NCBI GenBank assembly: GCA_017163975.1
Contig: JAFFSR010000292.1
Coordinates: 751,501-815,500 of the forward strand
DNA length: 64,000 nt
Source: Anastatus disparis
Lineage: Eukaryota; Arthropoda; Insecta; Hymenoptera; Eupelmidae
Direction: 5' to 3'
The notes below the pieces were generated by a model. That model saw only the letters and a program-made list of their open reading frames with translations. It was not told the origin of the DNA and did not search any database. Shown piece after piece: positions 33,133-44,342 of this stretch (within the stretch, counting starts at the first letter, position 1; each line of letters starts with the position of its first letter). Both the position numbers and the translations under genes were made by a program.

Positions 33133-33134
<2 letters not shown>

Positions 33135-33195
<61 letters not shown>

Positions 33196-33196
33196 A
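33135..33196. repeat. (TA)n tract
   Basis: AT dinucleotide run directly after the putative LTR. Confidence 0.93.
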
Positions 33197-34239
33197 AGTC
33201 ATTAAAATTTATTCATCCATTGAAAGGACTGGCTAAGAAACGTCCCAGCAGGGCCCTTCTTAATCGAGGACAGAAGCGCGAAAAAAAGCCATTACCCCGG
33301 GTGACTCTTGCAAAAGATAGATACATACATATATATACATCGCAGGAAGCTAACACATAGTGGTCCCTCTAGGCTTTTTTCAAACTCTCCTCTTTTCTCT
33401 CTGTAAAATCAGATCAAATCTCGCGCCTATAATTGCATTATACACACATTCTATAATATATAGAATGGCTGATATATATGGCTGATTCCATTTCAAATCG
33501 AACAGTCAGTATACACTCAAGTCACCAATTACTGCGCTAATGGAGTATGTTATTCTACCCTAAAAATAAGGGTATACGTATTTTTTTATTTTGCTGAAAT
33601 ATCAAAATTGCATCAGATATGCACTTTTGAAAATTGCATACAAAAACTAAATGTTAAAACTGAAAATGTTGAGAATAACTTTAGAGGGCTATCGTTTTAC
33701 CAATTTTCAATGAATTTTGGTAAACCTTATTTTGTTTTATTATGTTTTAAGCCCTCTTTAATTCAGTGCAAGAAATTTCAAAAAAGACTAAAAAAAGACT
33801 AAGATATGTGCATTTTACCAAAAAATTCACTTTTTATGCACATGCATTTTTCTCGAAAAACCCATTTTTTTTTTGCTGAAATTTTTTGTGCTCATAGAGG
33901 ACCAAATTACCTATCTAATGGTACTTGGTTGATCCCGTACTTATTTGTTTGAAGCAAGAGAAAAAATTCACAAATTTTATTGGTGAAAAATTTTTGTATA
34001 TACGTTCGGAAATTTTAAGCAATGTAGATTTAAACACTATCCTTCTTTTAGCATTACCCAGGAACAACGACGTGGACGTAAAAGGTTTCTGTTCCCTTCG
34101 GGGTGCTTTTTTAAAGTGAGTTCCCCTTGCCTCTCACTGTTGGGATGCGTCAAAAATATAATTATAAATAATTACTTTTTTTTATTTTTGCACTTATTAT
34201 TTTTAGTTCTAAGTGTAGCCTCACGACGTTTGACTTTTT
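33197..34239. other. No gene recognised
   Basis: AT-rich sequence with a few short ORFs of no recognisable make-up. The last part borders the 3' end of the decayed transposase. Confidence 0.4.
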
Positions 34240-36259
34240 TTTTCTTGTCTCTCACTTTAGTCAGTGCATGTATAGCTGTTCTGCCAACAAATATATGCGA
34301 TTTCAATTCCCCAAGTTGTTTTAACCACATATGACTTTTTTGAATCCCATTATATTTAGGAACTGTACTCCATTCAATATTTTTTTCTTTTCTAAATTTT
34401 TCAATCTTATTTATTGGTAATAATATGATTTTGATTGCACTGGTGTACTTTTGAACCTAATTTATAAAATCGTCAGCATTTTGTATCGATTCTTCATGAA
34501 CTCTTTTTAAGTTATGTGAAGTAGCATAATGCTTTAGAAGCCCACCTATTCCATCAACGGCTCCTTTCCCATGACCAGTCGCAGAAAATAACCATTTCAT
34601 TTGATAAGAAAAATGTTTGAATTCATGTAGCTGAAAACGATTTTTAAATTGGCTTGCAGCTCCATCTGATATAATAGTGACTTTAGTAACTAAATCATTT
34701 TTCATAAGATCGATAATTTTATTTATTGCTAATAGCGCATATGCAGTATCATGCTTTTTGTCGTCACTAACGATCGCAAAGCTTTGCGTTATCTCTCCTT
34801 GGTATCAGACTGCAGTAAAAATAGAAATTTGGTTATTTACCCAATGATTTCCCTGAACCGCTTCATTATTTATTACAGACCAATTTTCTGCAAAATCAAC
34901 GTGGATAATTAACTTAGTAGGATCAGCTTTACCTTCTTCTTTTTCTTTTTTTATAGCTTCACGTTGAATATTTTTTATGTATACGTGAGTACTTGCTTTT
35001 AGTGCGCAGATTGAAAATTTTTCTTTAAAAACTGATAAGCTTACTGTTTGTTTGATAAGATTACCATTATCCCACAAAGCAAACGTAATTTCATCTTCAC
35101 AATTTTCTTTCAGTTTTAACAATTTTAATGTGATACCCTCACTACCGGGGCAATAATTGCATTCTTGCAAGAAACACGAATCAGATGGTTCAGAACACAA
35201 CATTGCGTTAGTTATTTCTGAACGAATGAAATCTAATTCAGAATTATTATCGCCTCTAAAACGAATTAAACTTGTAAGAAACAGTTCAAAATTTTCGCAA
35301 TGTACACAAAGACAAGTTTCCTTCACAGGGCTTGTTAAGACGAAACTTGGTCTCAGACTATAGAATTTCGATTTTCCTATTTGTAAGTTTGGATTTTCTT
35401 GTCTTAATTGACTATATGTTTCTTTTAAGCTTCGAGTAAGAAACCGTTTAACTTTTTTAGTTTTTGTATTATTAACTTTAACAGTAACAACATCAGATTT
35501 ATTTGGACTTTGTCTACTACAATTAAAATCATCATTTAAAAAATATTCCATAGCGATATTTTTTGTATTTTCATCAATAGGATGACCAGTATATGAATCT
35601 GGCTCCGAATAAACTCCTTTATTTTTCACGAGATTTCTTGATTTATTTATCATATACTTGCTTATATTCGGGAATAGTGGGCAAATTTTTATTTTGCTTA
35701 ATTTTGAAGGTAGTAGAGTTAGAAGTTTTATTTTCTCCGAAACAAAAGAACATTTTTCTAAAGCCGATTTAAAATTTTCTACAAATTCGTTCCAATAGTT
35801 TTCAGTCGAACTTTTGTCCGATTCTATTGATTCAACTGAAATGTCATACGCATCTTCTAATTTACTTCCGATAGTAGCAGAAAAAGCTGAAATTAAAGAT
35901 TTTTTCTTTTTAGATACGTAATTTTCTGTTAAATTTTTAGGTATTGCAGTTTTTCTTTTTAGCGGCGAGACGCATTGAGGTAAAATTGTATTAATGCTCT
36001 CGTTTAATTCCTGTATTCGTTCGGGTGTCTTGGGGATAAAATCATCATGTTTTCCGCTAAAAAGTTCAGTGATTTCATTTTCAGATGTAGATTCAAGATC
36101 ACTTAAAATCATTTTTGATATGCGTTCATGCCAATTTTTGCATACATTAGTAGAGGGCAGTATCTTTAAATCTGGATAAAGCTGTGCCAAATTAATGGCC
36201 AAATCTTCCAACGGTCTAAAACGTAAATTTCTGCTTTTATAAACTACCTTCTTATGCAT
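34240..36259 (-). pseudogene. Decayed transposase related to the 650-aa enzyme
   Basis: Minus strand from ATG 36259 (MHKKVVYKSR). The frame is open further upstream (CPDFFQ before it), so the start is uncertain. Motifs in order: CLCVHCENFELF, CFLQECNYCPG, HVDFAENW (likely first Asp), stop TGA at about 34806, then in the same frame VTIISDGAASQFKNRF (second Asp) and ATGHGKGAVDGIGG, followed by TAG at about 34457. The same frame continues as WSTVPKYNGIQ and SHIFVGRTAIHALTKV to about 34240. Two in-frame stops over 670 codons, no frameshift seen. It has the same motif order as the 24998-26950 transposase but low identity. Terminal repeats of its element were not found. Confidence 0.75.
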
Positions 36260-36571
36260 TTGAAAAAAATCGGGACATCGAATTCTTGTAGAAGAGTGAA
36301 TTTCTTTCCTCGAAATTTTGCACTTTTTTATGGAATATTCGTGAAAATCGTAATTTTATGTTAAAAATATGATACTTTAATAGAAATTTTGGAGGCAGAA
36401 TTTGATATAACTTTATAAAAAACTGGTGTTCGTTTTTTAGATCAAAAGCGAAAAATTTGAGACCTTATAGAGTTGTATGCGCTGTAATGTAACAAAATGG
36501 TAACTGTTTGAAAATTGTGTTAAAAAAGTTATATAAAATTTAACGGTACCGTGGATTTCCACATGTATTAA

Positions 36572-36951
36572 GAGGAGGCCGAACTATCTGTCTTTGTCTA
36601 ATAGTGCTTTTTATCATTTATATAAACACCATCCATTGTAGCGAGAAAAAATAGTAGCCCCCGCTGGATATTAGTATAATAAGTAAATTTTGTAATAACA
36701 AGAAAATGATTTTATCGTGTAGTTTTTAAATAATATGAGACCTACTAACAAATTAGAATATAACCTATCTTTTTTGGTAGGTCTCATATCATTCAAAAAT
36801 TACGCGATAAAATAATTTGATTGTTATTACAAAATTTACTTATTATACTAATATCTAGCGGGGGCTACTATTTTTTTCTCGCTACAACGGATGGTGTTTA
36901 TATAAATGATGAAAAACGCTATTAGACAAAGACAGATAGTTCGGCCCCCTG
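36572..36951. mobile_element. TTAA-flanked palindromic MITE, 380 bp (GAGGAGGCCGAAC end)
   Basis: TTAA at 36568-36571 and 36952-36955. Ends GAGGAGGCCGAACTATCTG and, mirrored, CAGGGGGCCGAACTATCTG. It is complementary to the centre near 36755 (GGTAGGTCTCATAT against ATATGAGACCTAC). Its right TTAA is also the left TTAA of the next element. Confidence 0.88.
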
Positions 36952-37671
36952 TTAAGGGCATGCATATGCTCTACTATACCGGCCGGTATAGCAGAGCGTA
37001 GGCCGAATTTCTAGAATCGAAGAATTAACTTTGTAAAAAAACTAATCATCAGAATGAATTTTCCTTTTGTAAGTCACTCTATTTTGAGATAATAAAGGGC
37101 GGAAAATAGAAAAACCTCAGGAATTCGTAAAAAAAATTATTTTTCTCAAAATAATATGAAAATAATTATCATACTAGAAAGTGTAATGTTGTCAGGTTGG
37201 CAATACCTGACTCTGGTGCGATACATATGTTGGTGTTTTTCTTACGCTGTGGCGCGAACTTTGAAATTTGAAATATATTGAATATTATCATTTTATGCAA
37301 ATGATAACTCAATCATTTTTTATTCTTCTGTAATGAAAGCAATGATTTTTCATTCGAAAAAAAAGAATATAAAATACTCTACTTTCTGTTTTATATGTGT
37401 GAGGTACAGTAAACAATGTAAGAAAGCCCTTCTTTCATTGTTTACTATAAGAAGGGCCTTACTGTAAAAAGAAAGCAACAGAATAGTACAGACTTCATGT
37501 GTGTGCGTGTCTTATACCCGTACGCACACGTTTGTATTGTATTTTCCTTTCTATTTTGTTCGCTATACCTCACACATATACAACAAAAATATTTTATTTA
37601 TGCCAAAAAAAAAATAAAACATTGCTTTTATTACAGAAGAATAAAGAATGATTGAGTTATCATTTGCATAA

Positions 37672-37759
37672 CCCACATAGCATGGAAGCTTCCCGGAAGC
37701 TTTCATGCTATGTGGGATATTAGTGTGGAAGCTTCCTGGAAGCTTCCGTGCTATGTGAG
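37672..37759. mobile_element. 88-bp double hairpin inserted in one arm
   Basis: The left arm has no counterpart, so this is an insertion in the right arm. It contains two adjacent hairpins, CACATAGCATGGAAGCTTCC and mirror, then GTGGAAGCTTCCTGGAAGC and mirror. The end CTATGTGGG/CCCACATAG is shared by both outer sides. AA flanks both sides. Confidence 0.75.
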
Positions 37760-37834
37760 AAAATGATAATATTCAATATATTTCAAATTTCGAAGTTCGC
37801 GCCACAGCGTAAGAAAAACGCCAACATATGTATC

Positions 37835-38087
37835 TGTGGGGATATATACGTGTGAAGGAGTGTGAGTAACCAATCATGTATTGTATGAACGACCCTACCC
37901 CCTAAAGACGAGTTAACGTGTTAGCATGAGAGCGTCAGCTCTCTCACTTGACTACCGACTGTATCCCTGGCTTTAACAAATACAACGCTTAACCATATCT
38001 CTCGTGTATTCATTCAACTTAACCTTAAAACCTCTACCTTCTCTCATCTATACTGTGTGGCTTTTGGTTGGAGTCCCAGGCCCCACA
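37835..38087 (+). repeat. 5' LTR of LTR-3
   Basis: TGTGGGGATATATACG ... AGGCCCCACA; matches 50499-50751. Primer site ATTGGTGACACCGAG follows at 38088. Confidence 0.92.
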
Positions 38088-38104
38088 ATTGGTGACACCG
38101 AGTC

Positions 38105-39141
38105 TTCAGGACACGTTCTGCAGGATTCAAGCCGCGTCGTGAGGCATCATCTCTATTTAGCAACTATTTAGCTGCGCAGAGAAAAGCATCAATCTTTTCT
38201 TCTGCAATTCTGTGTACTGTTAGGCGCATTCTAAGTCGCGTACAGTGCACGGAAAGTTTAGAATATATGATATCCTGTAACGTGCAATTAAGTCGCGTAC
38301 AGGTGTCACAAGAGAGAATCGTACACAGCTCCGGAAGCAAGTGCGACATAAGTACTGCGCACACGTTCTACGTAAAAATTGTATTGCGTGTGCGGGCGGA
38401 GCATGGTAAACGCGAAATAAGCGTAAAATAAATTTTAAGTTGAAGTAAAATTCGCCTTAGCGGTCAGTTCGTAGAGTTTTTTCTCTCTTCTCATTTAATT
38501 GATACACATATAAAATATACATATATATATATATTCAATACGTGGAAAGCGTAAAATATTTAGTTTTTTTTCTTAAATATTCAATGCTGTTGTGCGACAA
38601 AGAGTCTTGGGGTACGTTTCCTACTGGCTTTTTGCCACTTTTATAGGCACGTACTTCTGGGGCATCTGAGTCTATCAGAGCAGCAAAATTATGTATATAT
38701 GTTATCTTGCGCAGCTAAGGACGTCCTGGAGCTCTGTGTCTACTGGCTTTTCGCCTCTTTTATAGGTACAAGCTACTAGGGTTTACTTGGCCAAACAAGA
38801 TATTTATTCTTAAAATATCAAAATTAATAGCAATTAATATCCTATTTTCCACGTATTAGTAAATAATAAGTAGGGAAGAAAATGTAAAATTGTAAGCCAT
38901 TGCACGCACGAAATATTATAAGTGCAAAATATAAGTAAATGCGAAAAATTAATGTGAGTGTATCGAGGAGAGAGAAAATTCGCGAAAAATTTCAAGAACA
39001 AAGAAAATTCGCGAGGTAAATTTTAATATTAAAATCAAAAATTCTAGAATATTCGAACGAACTCGAGGTGACCGTTCAAGGTTGATAGGTGACAAAAGCC
39101 GTTAGAACGCGACCTTTTATGTTTTAAAAAGCATAGTAGTT
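38105..39141 (+). other. 5' leader of LTR-3, first part
   Basis: No gene. A 27-nt motif occurs twice (38621-38647 and 38740-38766), core CTACTGGCTTTT, ending in CTTTTATAGG. A diverged third copy lies downstream of pol at 49121-49150. The leader continues after LTR-2 at 43810-44342, which holds TTTATTTATT-type runs. Confidence 0.6.
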
Positions 39142-39145
39142 AGTC

Positions 39146-39424
39146 TGTGGCAGCAGCCAACAACCAAAGCTGGACATTGACGCATGCGCGTCGGAGGGCG
39201 CACCGATCTACTCCAGTCGCCACGGCGAGGCGTAGCGACCGTCTTGCCTTTTTCTCACCGAGTTCAGACATGAGTTGGACTTCGCGCGCGTCAGTCGCAT
39301 TCACCTTATTCCAATATCTTATTAATAACGTATTTTGTAGAGTGTAGTTAATAAAGAGTTAAATATATATATACAGACTTCTCATTTCACCGCACTACCT
39401 AAATATACATGTATTACCTCTACA
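39146..39424 (+). repeat. 5' LTR of LTR-2
   Basis: TGTGGCAGCAGCC ... ACCTCTACA. Contains TTAATAAAGAG (polyadenylation signal). The 66-codon ORF appears in both LTRs and is not a gene. Primer site TGGTGACCCCGCG starts at 39427. Confidence 0.95.
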
Positions 39425-39572
39425 ACTGGTGACCCCGCGTTTAAAATTGGTGCAAGTGTGATTCAAAAAAAGAACAAAACCGGTGTCTGCATAACTGTGC
39501 TACAAAAAAATCAAACTGTAAAAGCGCCGCTTTCCTTTGTACTCTCTCGCGTCGTGAAATCTCTTCTCAGAA

Positions 39573-40373
39573 ATGACGGGCGGAACCGGTGGACAAAACG
39601 ATCCACCCCAAAATCTGATTTTCGCCTCACGAATCGCAAAACTTCCAGCATTTTGGAAAGAGGATCCCGAACTCTGGTTTGAACAAGTAGAGGCATCGTT
39701 CGCGATTGCACAAATTACAAAGGACGAAACGAAATTCCAATACGTCGTAGCTAACGCAGACCCCATAATCTTACCGCATGTCTCCGATATTATTAGATCG
39801 CCTCCATTAACCGAAAAATACCAAGCCTTCAAAGGAAGAATTCTCTCGGCATTCGTAGAAGCGGAAGAATCAAGATTACGCCGCGTGTTGCAAGGCCAAG
39901 TAACCGCCGATCAAAAGCCATCGCACTTTTTACAAATTCTAAGAAATTCAGCCAGCGCACAATGCGGCGATGCCGTTCTAAAATCGCTTTTCTTGGAACA
40001 AATGCCCGAGCAAATACGTAATATTCTCGTGGCCAACCCAGAGCAAGACCTTCAAAAGCTCGCGGTTTTAGCAGACAAGCTGGTCGAACTTCAGAAGCCC
40101 AGCCTGGCGGAAGTACATCAAAATACGCCACAACCACCTCAAAACATGGCCGCATCTATTGCCGAGTTAACACAATGCGTAAAAGAGCTCGCAGCAATGG
40201 TCAAAGGTAACAATAAAAATTTTCAACAAAGAGGGCGTAGCCGCAGCCAGTCTAAAAGTCGATCAAACGGAGGCACACATTTATGTTACTATCACAATAA
40301 ATTCGGAGAGCTCGCACGTAATTGCAAAAAACCATGCGACTTTAAAGCTCCAACTCATCATACGGAAAATTAA
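39573..40373 (+). CDS. gag: Gag of LTR-2
   Basis: 266 codons from ATG 39573 ([10 protein letters not shown]). The capsid-like region carries [17 protein letters not shown] near residue 26 and then a helical domain. The C-terminus is basic and RS-rich with a CHCC box C-X2-H-X9-C-X3-C ([18 protein letters not shown]) at about 238-255. Gag of this type is small and lacks a myristoylation-type start. It would package the element RNA. The frame ends at TAA 40371-40373. Pol's -1 frame is open from 40346, giving an overlap of 28 nt. No canonical slippery heptamer is visible there; GGAAAAT at 40364-40370 is the nearest candidate. Confidence 0.92.
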   Translation: MTGGTGGQNDPPQNLIFASRIAKLPAFWKEDPELWFEQVEASFAIAQITKDETKFQYVVANADPIILPHVSDIIRSPPLTEKYQAFKGRILSAFVEAEESRLRRVLQGQVTADQKPSHFLQILRNSASAQCGDAVLKSLFLEQMPEQIRNILVANPEQDLQKLAVLADKLVELQKPSLAEVHQNTPQPPQNMAASIAELTQCVKELAAMVKGNNKNFQQRGRSRSQSKSRSNGGTHLCYYHNKFGELARNCKKPCDFKAPTHHTEN

Positions 40374-43300
40374 TAGCGTCGTCGTGTATCGAGGCGGTCG
40401 CCGACGGCGCCCAAGGAAAGAGCCGCCTAATTCTCAAAGACAAAAAGAGTGGCACAAACTTTTTAATAGATACAGGTGCCGACATCTCCGTCCTACCAAA
40501 ATCAATGTTTAGCGCGCGTAAAAAAGCCACCATTTTTAACCTATACGCCGCTAATGGCTCAATCATAAACACATACGGCGAGCACCCGGCTATAATCGAT
40601 TTCGACCTGAGACGTAGATTCCACTGGAAATTTACAATCGCAGACGTGCCACGCGCGATAATCGGTGCGGATTTCATAACGCATTACGGTTTACTGGTCG
40701 ATTTAAAAAACAAGCAATTAATCGACGGCATAACAAACCTCAAAACACACGGAAACGTAGATCATTCAAACACGCCAACAATATCTACGTTCGATCACAA
40801 CGGCCAGTACAGCGACTTGTATAAAGAGTTTCCTGAAATTACAAAACCATCAAGGCTCAAGCAAGTGAATCATCACGTCCAACATCATATACTTACCAAC
40901 GGACCTCCTACGGCCGAACCAGCGCGCCGCCTCTCGCCGGAAAAATTAAAAATTGCAAAAGCCGAATTCGACTACATGCTTGAACAAGGCATATGCTCGC
41001 CATCCAGCAGTCAATGGGCTAGCCCACTTCATCTAGCTCCTAAGAAATCAGGAACTTGGAGACCCTGTGGAGACTTTCGCAGGCTTAATAGAATGACAGT
41101 TCCGGACAGATATCCAATCGCTCACATCAACGACTACGCACACAAACTCCACGGATGCACCGTTTTCTCTAAACTAGATTTAACCAGAGCGTATCATCAA
41201 ATACCCATTGCTCCCAAAGATCGCAAAAAGACGGCGGTAATCACGCCATTTGGCTTGTATGAATTTAATGCTATGATTTTCGGGCTTCGCAATGCAGCGC
41301 AATCATTTCAGCGCCTCATGGACGAAGTGCTAAGAGGATTGGATTACTGCTACTGCTACATCGATGACGTACTAATCGCTTCAAAAAACCATACCGAACA
41401 CAGACAACACCTAAAAACAGTTTTTGAGCGTTTCCGTCAATACGGTCTTTCCATCAACATCGCTAAATGTGAACTAGGTCAGGAGAAAATCCAATACCTC
41501 GGTTATGAAATATCAGCCGAAGGCACAAAACCATTGAGCGAACGCATCGAGGCCATATTGAACTACCCAAAACCAAAAACTGTCGCAGAGCTTCGGCGTT
41601 TTCTAGGCGTCATAAATTTTTACAGAGGATGTCTACCAAAGGCCGCGCACGCGCAAGTTGCTCTGAACGCAGAATTAGCAGGAGCGAAGAAAAAAGACAA
41701 ACGCATAATCGAGTGGACTGATAAAAAAAACGAAGCTTTCGAAAAATGTAAACAGCTGTTATCTAACGTCTCTCTCTTGGCACACCCTATCGAAAACGCT
41801 AACCTGTGTCTTCACACAGATGCATCAAACACAGCCATGGGAGCGTCCTTGCAACAATGGAATAACAACGGATGGGAACCGCTTGGATTCTTTTCAAGAA
41901 AATTCACACCGACCCAATGCAGATACAGCGTCTACGATAAAGAACTACAAGCTATGTATAGCAGTCTTAAGTTCTTTCAATTCATGGTGGACGGGAGAGA
42001 ATTAATCATAAAAACCGACCAGAAACCTCTCTGCCAAGCTTTAGCACAAAAATCAAGCAAAGCTTCACCTAGACAAGAACACCAACTTGATTTTATTAGT
42101 CAATTCACTAGTCGGATAGAATACGTCCCAGGACCAACAAACCAAGTTGCAGACGCCCTTTCAAGGATCTACACCATAGATATGTCAGCACTAATAGGAA
42201 CAGACGAGCTCGCTGCTGAACAACAAAAAGACGAAGAACTCAAGAACCTTTTAGAATCGGACACGTCCTTAAAACTACAAAGACTTCGAGTTGACGACGA
42301 AGATACAATCGTCTACTGCGACACTTCTACTGCGAACATTCGACCATACATACCTGCCACCTTGCGGAAAAGAATATTCGACATGTTTCACAGACTGTCA
42401 CACCCCAGTGGCAGAGCAACAAAAAAAGCAATCAGCGAAAAATTCGTATGGCCTAAGATGAACAAGCAAATCGCTGAATGGGCAAAAACTTGTCTATCTT
42501 GTCAACGCAGTAAAATAAGCAGACACACGAAAAACACGCCAGAAAAAATCGACATGCCAAACACAAGATTCTTTCACGTACACCTCGACATCGTCGGTCC
42601 CATGGTAAACAGTAAAGGATTCAAATACTGTCTCACGATGATCGACAGATTTACCAGATGGCCGGAGGCCGTACCTATAGAGGACATAACAGCGAACGCA
42701 GTAGCTACAGCCTTCTACTCGACATGGGTAGCACGCTTCGGAGCCCCAAACACTATAACCACAGATAGAGGCGCACAATTCGAGTCAGCTATAATGGATG
42801 CCCTCGCACACATGATAGGTAGCAAACGCACGAGAACCACTGCGTACCATCCCGCAGCGAACGGCATGATCGAGCGGTGGCACCGCTCAATGAAAGCCGC
42901 TATAATGTGCCACAATACCAAGGATTGGGTAGAAATCTTACCTACAGTTTTACTCGGTTTAAGAACCAGCTTCAAAGACGACATCAAGGCAACAGCAGCT
43001 GAAATGGTCTACGGATCAACCCTCAAACTTCCTGGTGAGATGCTTTTCAGCGAGGACCCTCCTGTAAACCCTAGATTTTTTTTAGAAAAATTCAGATTGC
43101 ATATGAGGGCTGTCAGATCAACTCCAACCGCACACCACGGTAGCAGAAAAGCGTTTGTGCACAAAAATCTACACACATGCACACACGTATTCGTAAGGGT
43201 CGACGCAGTAAAGAAACCCCTCGATCCGCCTTATGAAGGTCCTTACGAAGTAATCGACAGAACTTTTGACAAGGTCTTCACAGTCTTAATCAAGGATAAG

Positions 43301-43561
43301 CCTACCACGATCTCCACAGAACGATTGAAACCAGCATTCATCGAGAACCTCGCAGACAACTCTTCACAGCCAACACAACAGCAGGTTAAAACGCCAAGCA
43401 TCATAAATAGCAGTCAATCGACAATACACGATTCAAAAGAACGCGAAAGCAAAAAGAAAGTCAGGATAGTCGAAAACACATGCTCCTCTGCTAAACCTAT
43501 TCAAGAAAATCTCTTAGGGGGGAGTGTGTGGCAGCAGCCAACAACCAAAGCTGGACATTGA
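40346..43561 (+). CDS. pol: Pol polyprotein of LTR-2 (PR-RT-RH-IN), intact
   Basis: The frame is open from 40346 in the -1 phase of gag; the first ATG, 40505, lies inside the protease, so frameshifting is needed. Protease: [13 protein letters not shown] just before that ATG. Numbering from 40505: [13 protein letters not shown] and YIDDVLIAS with Asp pair 287-288; RNase [15 protein letters not shown]; integrase finger CLSCQRSK; triad D695, D754, E790 (D,D-35-E). No break in about 1070 codons. The reading runs past the polypurine tract into the 3' LTR before it stops at 43561. It shares its order and many motifs with pol of LTR-1 and LTR-3 but is clearly diverged. Confidence 0.95.
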   Translation, partial: SSNSSYGKLIASSCIEAVADGAQGKSRLILKDKKSGTNFLIDTGADISVLPKSMFSARKKATIFNLYAANGSIINTYGEHPAIIDFDLRRRFHWKFTIADVPRAIIGADFITHYGLLVDLKNKQLIDGITNLKTHGNVDHSNTPTISTFDHNGQYSDLYKEFPEITKPSRLKQVNHHVQHHILTNGPPTAEPARRLSPEKLKIAKAEFDYMLEQGICSPSSSQWASPLHLAPKKSGTWRPCGDFRRLNRMTVPDRYPIAHINDYAHKLHGCTVFSKLDLTRAYHQIPIAPKDRKKTAVITPFGLYEFNAMIFGLRNAAQSFQRLMDEVLRGLDYCYCYIDDVLIASKNHTEHRQHLKTVFERFRQYGLSINIAKCELGQEKIQYLGYEISAEGTKPLSERIEAILNYPKPKTVAELRRFLGVINFYRGCLPKAAHAQVALNAELAGAKKKDKRIIEWTDKKNEAFEKCKQLLSNVSLLAHPIENANLCLHTDASNTAMGASLQQWNNNGWEPLGFFSRKFTPTQCRYSVYDKELQAMYSSLKFFQFMVDGRELIIKTDQKPLCQALAQKSSKASPRQEHQLDFISQFTSRIEYVPGPTNQVADALSRIYTIDMSALIGTDELAAEQQKDEELKNLLESDTSLKLQRLRVDDEDTIVYCDTSTANIRPYIPATLRKRIFDMFHRLSHPSGRATKKAISEKFVWPKMNKQIAEWAKTCLSCQRSKISRHTKNTPEKIDMPNTRFFHVHLDIVGPMVNSKGFKYCLTMIDRFTRWPEAVPIEDITANAVATAFYSTWVARFGAPNTITTDRGAQFESAIMDALAHMIGSKRTRTTAYHPAANGMIERWHRSMKAAIMCHNTKDWVEILPTVLLGLRTSFKDDIKATAAEMVYGSTLKLPGEMLFSEDPPVNPRFFLEKFRLHMRAVRSTPTAHHGSRKAFVHKNLHTCTHVFVRVDAVKKPLDPPYEGPYEVIDRTFDKVFTVLIKDKPTTISTERLKPAFIENLADNSSQPTQQQVKTPSIINSSQSTIHDSKERESKKKVRIVENTCSSAKPIQENLLGGSVWQQPTTKAGH

Positions 43562-43805
43562 CGCATGCGCGTCGGAGGGCGCACCGATCTACTCCAGTCG
43601 CCACGGCGAGGCGTAGCGACCGTCTTGCCTTTTTCTCACCGAGTTCAGACATGAGTTGGACTTCGCGCGCGTCAGTCGCATTCACCTTATTCCAATATCT
43701 TATTAATAACGTATTTTGTAGAGTGTAGTTAATAAAGAGTTAAATATATATATACAGACTTCTCATTTCACCGCACTACCTAAATATACATGTATTACCT
43801 CTACA
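43527..43805 (+). repeat. 3' LTR of LTR-2
   Basis: Identical by eye to 39146-39424; preceded by the purine tract at 43514-43526. Confidence 0.95.
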
Positions 43806-44342
43806 AGTCGAGTAACATAAACAAGGCGCGTTTAGACCCAAAGTTATCTCGTAAACAAAGCGAGAATTTTGTACCGGGGGATAGAATTATTTTATTTTAT
43901 AATATTATTCATATTCTAGATTATTTATTGTAATAAATATTCAGTTGTATATGCGAGCGTGCCGTGATAATTTATTTATTCGTGTTGTTATTAATTTATT
44001 TATTCGTGTATCGTTGTTTATTTATTTATTTATTCAATTGTATATAATTTATGTAAATTCGTGTCGTATTAATTTATTATGTCATAAATTGTTTTCAAAT
44101 TGTAAATAATTTATGTATTATTTTTTTCATATTGTATATAATTTTTGTTGTATAGTTCAATTTATTAATTCGTGTAGCGTGAATCATTATTTTAACCGCT
44201 CGTACTGCAATTGTGTATTTAGTTAATTATTATTGGACCGATCAATTATTTTAGACAGACCGTTTTCGGAGCGCATTGCGCATCTTAATTAACGTATATT
44301 TTTCCTTTTTTAATTGTTAACACGCGCAAAACGAGTATTAAC

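Larger units (their letters stand above)
31876..33133 (+). repeat. Putative 1258-bp solo LTR with structured leader
   Basis: Begins TGCGATGAG and ends CGTTACA (TG...CA), set in TA-rich flanks that make a duplication hard to judge. It has a TATA box (GAGTATATAAGAGG, 32012-32019), an expected start near 32038, hairpin arrays (32060-32489), an acceptor-like TTTTTATTGTTACAG ending at 32613, and AATAAA at 32964-32969. No ORF of note. Being an LTR is inference; an independent non-coding RNA gene is the alternative. Confidence 0.45.
39146..43805 (+). mobile_element. LTR retrotransposon LTR-2 (CsRn1-like), apparently intact and recent
   Basis: 4660 bp. The LTRs 39146-39424 and 43527-43805 are identical by eye over 279 bp; AGTC is duplicated at 39142-39145 and 43806-43809. 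Gag and pol are both uninterrupted and pol is in the -1 frame. Purine tract TTAGGGGGGAG lies before the 3' LTR. There is no long leader and no third ORF, so it is a compact relative of LTR-1 and LTR-3. Identical LTRs and open frames make it the best candidate for a recently active element in the window. Confidence 0.95.

Noticed and set aside
39147..39347. 66-codon [12 protein letters not shown]..., repeated at 43528-43728
   Set aside because: It lies wholly in the two identical LTRs of LTR-2; a chance ORF in U3/R.
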